This document shows positions 14,755 to 18,618 of a stretch of 18,618 nucleotides of DNA, piece after piece. The notes below the pieces were generated by a model, which was not told the origin of the DNA, ran no database searches, and worked only from the letters and a program-made list of their open reading frames with translations. The first letter of the stretch is position 1; every line of letters begins with the position of its first letter. The translations under genes were made by a program, and so were the position numbers. The stretch is taken from contig SFFC01000052.1 of the NCBI GenBank assembly GCA_004556985.1, positions 1 through 18,618 on the forward strand, given 5' to 3'. Source of the stretch: Clostridiales bacterium (lineage in GTDB: Bacteria > Bacillota > Clostridia > Christensenellales > Aristaeellaceae).

Positions 14755-15002
14755 TTTGTTATGACATTCCCCCCTGCAAGGCAGCGGCCTCGGGCACGGA
14801 GCCGGTGGATTTACGGCGTTTTGTCGGAATTGCCACCGGCATCATGCCGGTTTGTTATGATATTTCCCCTGCAAGGCAGCGGCCTCGGGCGCAGAGCCGG
14901 TAGACTTACGGCGTTTTGTCGGAATTGCCACCGGCATCATGCCGGTTTGTTATGATATTTCCCCTGCAAGGCAGCGGCCTCGGGCGCAGAGCCGGTGGAC
15001 TT
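14755..15002. repeat. Tandem array of a ~95-bp repeat, 2.6 units
   Basis: Units begin TTTGTTATGA at 14755, 14851 and 14946; the period is 95 bp (96 for the first, which has one extra C). Units two and three differ at one position over the ~57 bp they share. The third stops at 15002, inside the 3' end of the glycosyltransferase gene. Each full unit has a palindrome ACCGGCATCATGCCGGT (for example 14835-14851), the blocks CCCCTGCAAGGCAGCGG and CCTCGGGC, and no T tract after the hairpin. There are no variable spacers. A diverged copy is at 9215-9306. Confidence 0.9.
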
Positions 15003-15875
15003 CAGCTCCCGCAGATGCGCGCGCGCGAAGGCTATCGCCTCCCGCGCAATCTCCGGCGGCAGGCCGTAGGCCGGGATGTTCTTGAGCTCGCTCAGGGCGA
15101 TCTGCCCGACGCGCTTTTGCAGCGCCCGCTTCGCCGCCCCGGGAGGCAGCGTCCTGCCCAGCGCGTCCAGCCGCCGGCAGACCTCCAGATAGCTTGCGCA
15201 CCACCGGCTGCTTCGGGCAAACGAGGTCATGATACTCCCCGCGCGCTGGCGGTAGCGCAGGATCACCCGCTCGCTCGCCGCCGCGCGCGCCGCCGACAAC
15301 AGCGCCGGCGCCTGGAAGAGCTCGTCCTCAAAGAGCAGCCCCTCCGCCATCCGCAGCCCTCTCTCCAGCAGGAACGCGCGCCGGTAGACGCATTGCCAGA
15401 CCATCGGCTCATAGACGCCCGCGCGGCATTGCGCCGCAAAGAGCGCGCCGCCGCCCGTGCAGGCCGTTGCGGCGATCGCGGGGCCGGGCGTCTCCCTGCC
15501 CGTCCCATCGTCAAAGAAGACGAAGCGCCCCTTCGCCACGTCCAGCCCCTCCCGGGCCGCCTCGCGCGCCAGCGCCAGCAGCGCCTCCGGCACGGGCTCG
15601 TCGTCGCTGTCCAGGAAGTAGACATAATCGCCCTTTGCCGCATCCAGCCCCGTGTTGCGCGCGGCGGAGAGGCCGCCGTTCTGCGTCCGGCGGATCAGCC
15701 GGGCCTGGGCATGCGTCTGCACAAACCGCTCCGCGATCGCCGCGGAGCCGTCCGTTCCGCAGTCGTCCACGAGCAGCAGCTCGCATTCCTCCTTCGGGAG
15801 CAGGGCCGCGCGCGAAAGGCACGCGTCCAGATACGCCTCCACCTGATAGATCGGGATCACAACGCTGAGCAGCAT
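14937..15875 (-). CDS. Glycosyltransferase family 2, with a repeat-derived C-terminus
   Basis: Inverting GT-A glycosyltransferase, probably transferring a sugar to a surface glycan in the cytoplasm. 312 residues; ATG with GGAGGAG 5 nt upstream. LSVVIPIYQVEAYLDACL (3-20) opens the fold, ELLLVDDCGTDGS (32-44) is the nucleotide-sugar strand, GGLSAARNTGLDAAKGDYV (67-85) and the metal-binding DSDD (89-92) follow, and FEDELF (182-187) holds the probable catalytic base. No membrane spans. The last ~21 residues (292-312, ending YHNKPA) are encoded by the tandem repeat, and the stop lies inside a repeat palindrome, so the native end probably was near residue 291. Transcribed divergently from the next glycosyltransferase gene. 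Confidence 0.92.
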   Translation of the reverse strand: MLLSVVIPIYQVEAYLDACLSRAALLPKEECELLLVDDCGTDGSAAIAERFVQTHAQARLIRRTQNGGLSAARNTGLDAAKGDYVYFLDSDDEPVPEALLALAREAAREGLDVAKGRFVFFDDGTGRETPGPAIAATACTGGGALFAAQCRAGVYEPMVWQCVYRRAFLLERGLRMAEGLLFEDELFQAPALLSAARAAASERVILRYRQRAGSIMTSFARSSRWCASYLEVCRRLDALGRTLPPGAAKRALQKRVGQIALSELKNIPAYGLPPEIAREAIAFARAHLRELKSTGSAPEAAALQGKYHNKPA

Positions 15876-15949
15876 CCCATCTCCTCCGAATTCTCGCCCC
15901 TTGCGTAACGCTCTGTTTTATGCGATAATAAACTGACAACCAGCTTTAC

Positions 15950-15980
15950 GGCCTGAACGCCGCCTGTTCAGGCCTATTAT
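15950..15980. promoter_or_regulatory. Inverted repeat and -10-like element between divergent glycosyltransferase genes
   Basis: GGCCTGAAC (15950-15958) and GTTCAGGCC (15966-15974) form a perfect 9-bp inverted repeat around a 7-nt centre. TATTAT (15975-15980) directly follows on the plus strand, 31 bp before the ATG at 16012, and looks like a -10. With 17-bp spacing the -35 would fall in the inverted repeat and is poor (CCTGAA). The repeat is between divergent genes, so it is more likely an operator than a terminator. Confidence 0.45.
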
Positions 15981-16011
15981 ACCATGGTTTGTCACAGGAG
16001 GAAAGACCGGG

Positions 16012-16944
16012 ATGATCAGCGTCGTCGTCATCGGGAAGAATGAAGGTCCCCGCCTGAGCGCCTGCCTTACGAGCATTCAAAGCGCCCTGCGCGTGCTGGA
16101 GCACGAAATCCTCTACGTCGACTCCTGCTCGGTGGACGACAGCCTGAAGCGCGCCAGAGCCTGCGGCGCGCGCTGCTTTCTGCTGGCCGAGCCGCAGACG
16201 ACCGCCGGTCTGGGCCGCTTCGTCGGCGCGAAGGAGGCGCGCGGGGAATACCTGCTCTTTCTGGACGGCGATATGCAGCTGCAGCCCGGCTTCTGCGAGA
16301 AGGCGCTGATGCGGATGGCTGCGACCGGCTGCGACGGCGTCTGCGGCATCCGCGAGGACGTCTACCTGCGCGGGGGCGAGGTCATCGGCCGCAATCCCAA
16401 CTACTTCCGCTGCTCAAGCGAGCGCGTCTGCCCGGAATTCGGCGGCGCGCTGATGATCACAGCCGACGCTCTCGCCTGCTGCGGCGGCTGGTCGCCGGAT
16501 ACCGTCGCTTGCGAGGAGGCCGAGCTGCACGCCCGGCTGCGGGATGCCGGCTGCCGGATTCTCGAGATTCCCGTCCCGATGATCGTCCACACGGACGCCG
16601 TGCGGGACAACCGCGGCCTCCTCTCCACCTGCTTTTCCCGCCGCCGGCTGGGCGAGGGGCAGGCGCTGCGCTGCGCGATGGCGCTTGGCAAGGGCGGCTG
16701 CTACATCCGCTATGAGCGCGAGAAGTTCTTCTTCTGCGCGCTCGACTGGCTCTGCGTGCTGCTGATTTTGCTGCTTCGCATCCGGGGGCTGGCGGCCGCC
16801 TGCTTCCTTCAGGCCGCGCAGCTGGGCCTGCTTCTGGCCCGAAACCGCCCCCGCGCGTTTGTCTCCGCCAAGCTCTTCTTCTTTGCCCTTCCGCTCGGTC
16901 TGATCACCTATCGGGAGCGCAGTCGCGCCTATGCCGAAATCTGA
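16012..16944 (+). CDS. Glycosyltransferase family 2 with C-terminal hydrophobic region
   Basis: GT-A-fold glycosyltransferase, 310 residues. The ATG has AGGAGG 10 nt upstream. ISVVVIGKNEGPRLSACL (2-19) and ILYVDSCSVDDS (33-44) form the nucleotide-sugar site, LDGDM (84-88) is the metal-binding motif, PEFGGALMI (141-149) the acceptor-side strand, and CEEAELHARLRDAG (167-180) holds the likely catalytic acid pair. Two or three hydrophobic segments (about 241-263 and 284-300) make it membrane-attached. First gene of a plus-strand operon; the next gene starts 48 bp downstream. Its product, donor sugar and acceptor are not predictable. Members with this layout often act on lipid-linked acceptors or polysaccharide precursors. 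Confidence 0.92.
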   Translation: MISVVVIGKNEGPRLSACLTSIQSALRVLEHEILYVDSCSVDDSLKRARACGARCFLLAEPQTTAGLGRFVGAKEARGEYLLFLDGDMQLQPGFCEKALMRMAATGCDGVCGIREDVYLRGGEVIGRNPNYFRCSSERVCPEFGGALMITADALACCGGWSPDTVACEEAELHARLRDAGCRILEIPVPMIVHTDAVRDNRGLLSTCFSRRRLGEGQALRCAMALGKGGCYIRYEREKFFFCALDWLCVLLILLLRIRGLAAACFLQAAQLGLLLARNRPRAFVSAKLFFFALPLGLITYRERSRAYAEI

Positions 16945-16992
16945 TGCCGACCGCGCCGCCGAGAAAAACCGCCGGATTGAGGGATCGAAAGA

Positions 16993-18003
16993 ATGGATGA
17001 TGCCATGATTTCTATCAGCTTTATCGTTGTGGCCTACAACGCCGCCGACAGCCTGCCGCTGCTGCTTGGCGACCTGTGCGCACAGACGCTGCCCGCCGGG
17101 CAGATCGAGGCGCTGCTGGTGGACAGCGCCTCCACGGACGGCACGCGCGCGGTCATGACCGCCTTTGCCCAGGACGCGCCCTTTTCCGTCCGCGTGCTCG
17201 ACAACCCGAAGCGCTGGCTCGCCAGCGGGATCAACGTCGCGCTCGCCGCGGCCACGGGCGACGCCATCATCCGCCTCGATGCCCACGCGCGCATCCCGAA
17301 GGACTTCCTTCAAAAGAACCTGGCCGCGCTCAGCCGCGGCGAAGACATCGTCGGCGGCTGCGTCTCCGGCGCCGACATCCGCACCCCCTGGGAGGGCGTC
17401 ATGCGCGCGCTGGATACCTCCCGCTTCGGCGGCGGCGCGGCGCCCTTCCGCAACGGCGGCGAGGCGCGCTACGTCGACACGCTGGCCTACGCGCTCTACC
17501 GGCGCGAGGTCTACGACCGCGTCGGCCTCTACGACGAGCGCCTTCGCCGCACGGAGGACAACGAGATGCATTACCGGATGCGTCAGGCCGGCTACCGCTT
17601 CTACTTCTCCCCGGATATCGTCTCTTACCATGCCGCGCGACCCACGCTGCGCGGGCAGCTCCGCCAGAAATGGGGCAACGGCTACTGGATCGGGCGGACG
17701 ATGCACATTCAGCCGCACTGCTTCGCCCTGCGCCATCTGATTCCCGCCGCTTTCGTGCTCATGCTGCTTTGCGGGCTGCTGCTCTTGCCCGTCTGCGCCT
17801 GGCCGCTTGCGCTTCTGCTCCTCGCCTATGCCGTCTGCGACCTGCTCTTCAGCGTGCAGGCCGCCCTGCGCCAGCGGAAGGGCCGTCTGCCCGCGCTGCT
17901 CCTGCTGCCATTCCTCTTCCCCGCCATCCACATCGTCTACGGCGCGGGCACGCTGCTCGGGCTGCTCACGCCGGGCGCAAAGGAGGCCTCTCCCCATGCT
18001 TGA
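16993..18003 (+). CDS. Glycosyltransferase family 2, ExoA-like (succinoglycan type)
   Basis: 336 residues, resembling ExoA of succinoglycan synthesis, a membrane-anchored GT2 enzyme that extends a lipid-linked oligosaccharide. ATG at 16993 has GAGGG 9 nt upstream; the ATG at 17005 has a weaker site. SISFIVVAYNAADSLPLLL (7-25), ALLVDSASTDGT (40-51) and LDAHARIPKDF (95-105, DAH replacing DXD) form the donor site. RYVDTLAYALYRREVYDRVG (159-178), then RRTEDNEMHYRMRQAGYRFY (185-204) with the catalytic ED, and LRQKWGNGYWIGRT (223-236) are characteristic of ExoA-like proteins. Three C-terminal spans (about 250-325). Overlaps the next gene by 8 bp. Actual glycan unknown. Confidence 0.92.
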   Translation: MDDAMISISFIVVAYNAADSLPLLLGDLCAQTLPAGQIEALLVDSASTDGTRAVMTAFAQDAPFSVRVLDNPKRWLASGINVALAAATGDAIIRLDAHARIPKDFLQKNLAALSRGEDIVGGCVSGADIRTPWEGVMRALDTSRFGGGAAPFRNGGEARYVDTLAYALYRREVYDRVGLYDERLRRTEDNEMHYRMRQAGYRFYFSPDIVSYHAARPTLRGQLRQKWGNGYWIGRTMHIQPHCFALRHLIPAAFVLMLLCGLLLLPVCAWPLALLLLAYAVCDLLFSVQAALRQRKGRLPALLLLPFLFPAIHIVYGAGTLLGLLTPGAKEASPHA

Positions 18004-18592
18004 ATGGATCCGGGAGATCACCGACTTCATCTTCCTGGAGGACGCACCGCGACCTGCGGACGTGATCTTCATCCCCGGCAACGGCCACGCCGAGCCGAGC
18101 GAGCTGGCGGCGCGCCTGTACGCGCAGGGCCTGGCGCCCTGGGTGCTCCCCTCCGGGCGATACGCCATCGGCCGGGGCGAATTCGCCGGGCAGATTTCGG
18201 GCGCGCAGACCTACGAGGGCCGCTATGAGACGGAATGGGCATTCATGCGGCACGTGCTGCTGCAAAACGGCGTTCCGGACACGGCCATCCTGCGCGAGGA
18301 CGAGGCGACCTACACCTACCAGAACGCGATCTTCTCGCGCCGCCGCACGGACGCGGCGCAGCTGACCATCTGCCGCGCGCTGCTGTGCTGCATGCCCCAG
18401 CACGCCCGCCGTGCGAAGATGTACTACCAGACGCTCTATCCCGACGCGGAGCTGCTGCTCTGCCCCGCTCCGGGCACGCCCGTCACGCGGGAAACCTGGA
18501 TGCACGAGCCAGAGGGCATCGACGCGGTGCTCGGCGAGCTCGAGCGCTGCGGCGGCCAGTTCCACGACATCCTCAAAGAGCTCATGCTCTGA
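17996..18592 (+). CDS. DUF218 (YdcF/ElyC-like) domain protein
   Basis: 198 residues of the DUF218 family (YdcF, SanA, ElyC relatives), associated in enterobacteria with envelope and lipid-carrier homeostasis; biochemical activity is not established. The ATG at 17996 has AGGAGG 9 nt upstream and overlaps the end of the ExoA-like gene by 8 bp, so it is translationally coupled. The frame is open back to 17807 but that portion is antisense-like shadow. ADVIFIPGNGHAEPSELAAR (~21-40) matches the family's first strand-and-loop, VLPSGRYAIG (~50-59) the second, and EDEATYTYQNAIFSRR (~100-115) the conserved E...T..NA segment. No signal peptide or spans, unlike ElyC, so it seems cytoplasmic. Last visible gene of the glycan operon; the remaining 26 bp show nothing. 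Confidence 0.85.
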   Translation: MLEWIREITDFIFLEDAPRPADVIFIPGNGHAEPSELAARLYAQGLAPWVLPSGRYAIGRGEFAGQISGAQTYEGRYETEWAFMRHVLLQNGVPDTAILREDEATYTYQNAIFSRRRTDAAQLTICRALLCCMPQHARRAKMYYQTLYPDAELLLCPAPGTPVTRETWMHEPEGIDAVLGELERCGGQFHDILKELML

Positions 18593-18618
18593 CGATTCTG
18601 TCAAAATTTTACGAAAAC

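Noticed and set aside
14755..15002. CRISPR array
   Set aside because: The ~95-bp units are contiguous with no unique spacers, and no cas genes are visible.

Overview
The window looks like chromosome from a high-G+C, spore-forming member of the Clostridia (Bacillota). The evidence is a linked spmA-spmB pair, the dprA-topA order common in Bacillota, strong GGAGG ribosome binding sites, near-consensus sigma-A promoters and a five-gene Opp/Dpp importer. Genus cannot be told from the sequence. High G+C produces many long antisense open frames, which I discarded.

Layout. (1) 1-2869, minus strand: a promoter (TTTACA-17-TATAAT) drives an esterase-fold protein, dprA, and the 5' third of topA, which runs off the left edge. 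(2) 2900-9212, plus strand: a divergent promoter drives a peptide-type ABC importer (binding protein, two permeases, two ATPases) closed by an intrinsic terminator. Two stem-loops separate the binding protein from the rest. (3) 9215-10382, minus: a diverged copy of a ~95-bp repeat abuts the end of spmB; spmA-spmB follow. (4) 10417-12731, minus: a flavodoxin-like gene, a small glycine-rich membrane protein and a LytS/YesM-type histidine kinase with no response regulator beside it, closed by a terminator. (5) 12732-13047: an intergenic stretch with no convincing gene. (6) 13048-14697, minus: a MATE efflux gene with a consensus promoter and a terminator-like hairpin in its ~104-nt leader. (7) 14755-15002: a tandem array of 2.6 units of the ~95-bp repeat. 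(8) 14937-18592: three GT2 glycosyltransferases, the first on the minus strand and the other two divergent from it in a plus-strand operon with a DUF218/YdcF-like gene, probably for a surface glycan.

Most interesting points: the repeat family, found as a homogeneous tandem array whose edge supplies the last ~21 residues of a glycosyltransferase and as an ungapped diverged copy beside spmB; the probable attenuator in the MATE leader; and an Opp-type importer whose two ATPases both lack the usual C-terminal cysteine motif and whose binding protein lacks a canonical lipobox. I see no CRISPR array, phage, transposase, rRNA or tRNA, and no clearly novel multi-gene system.
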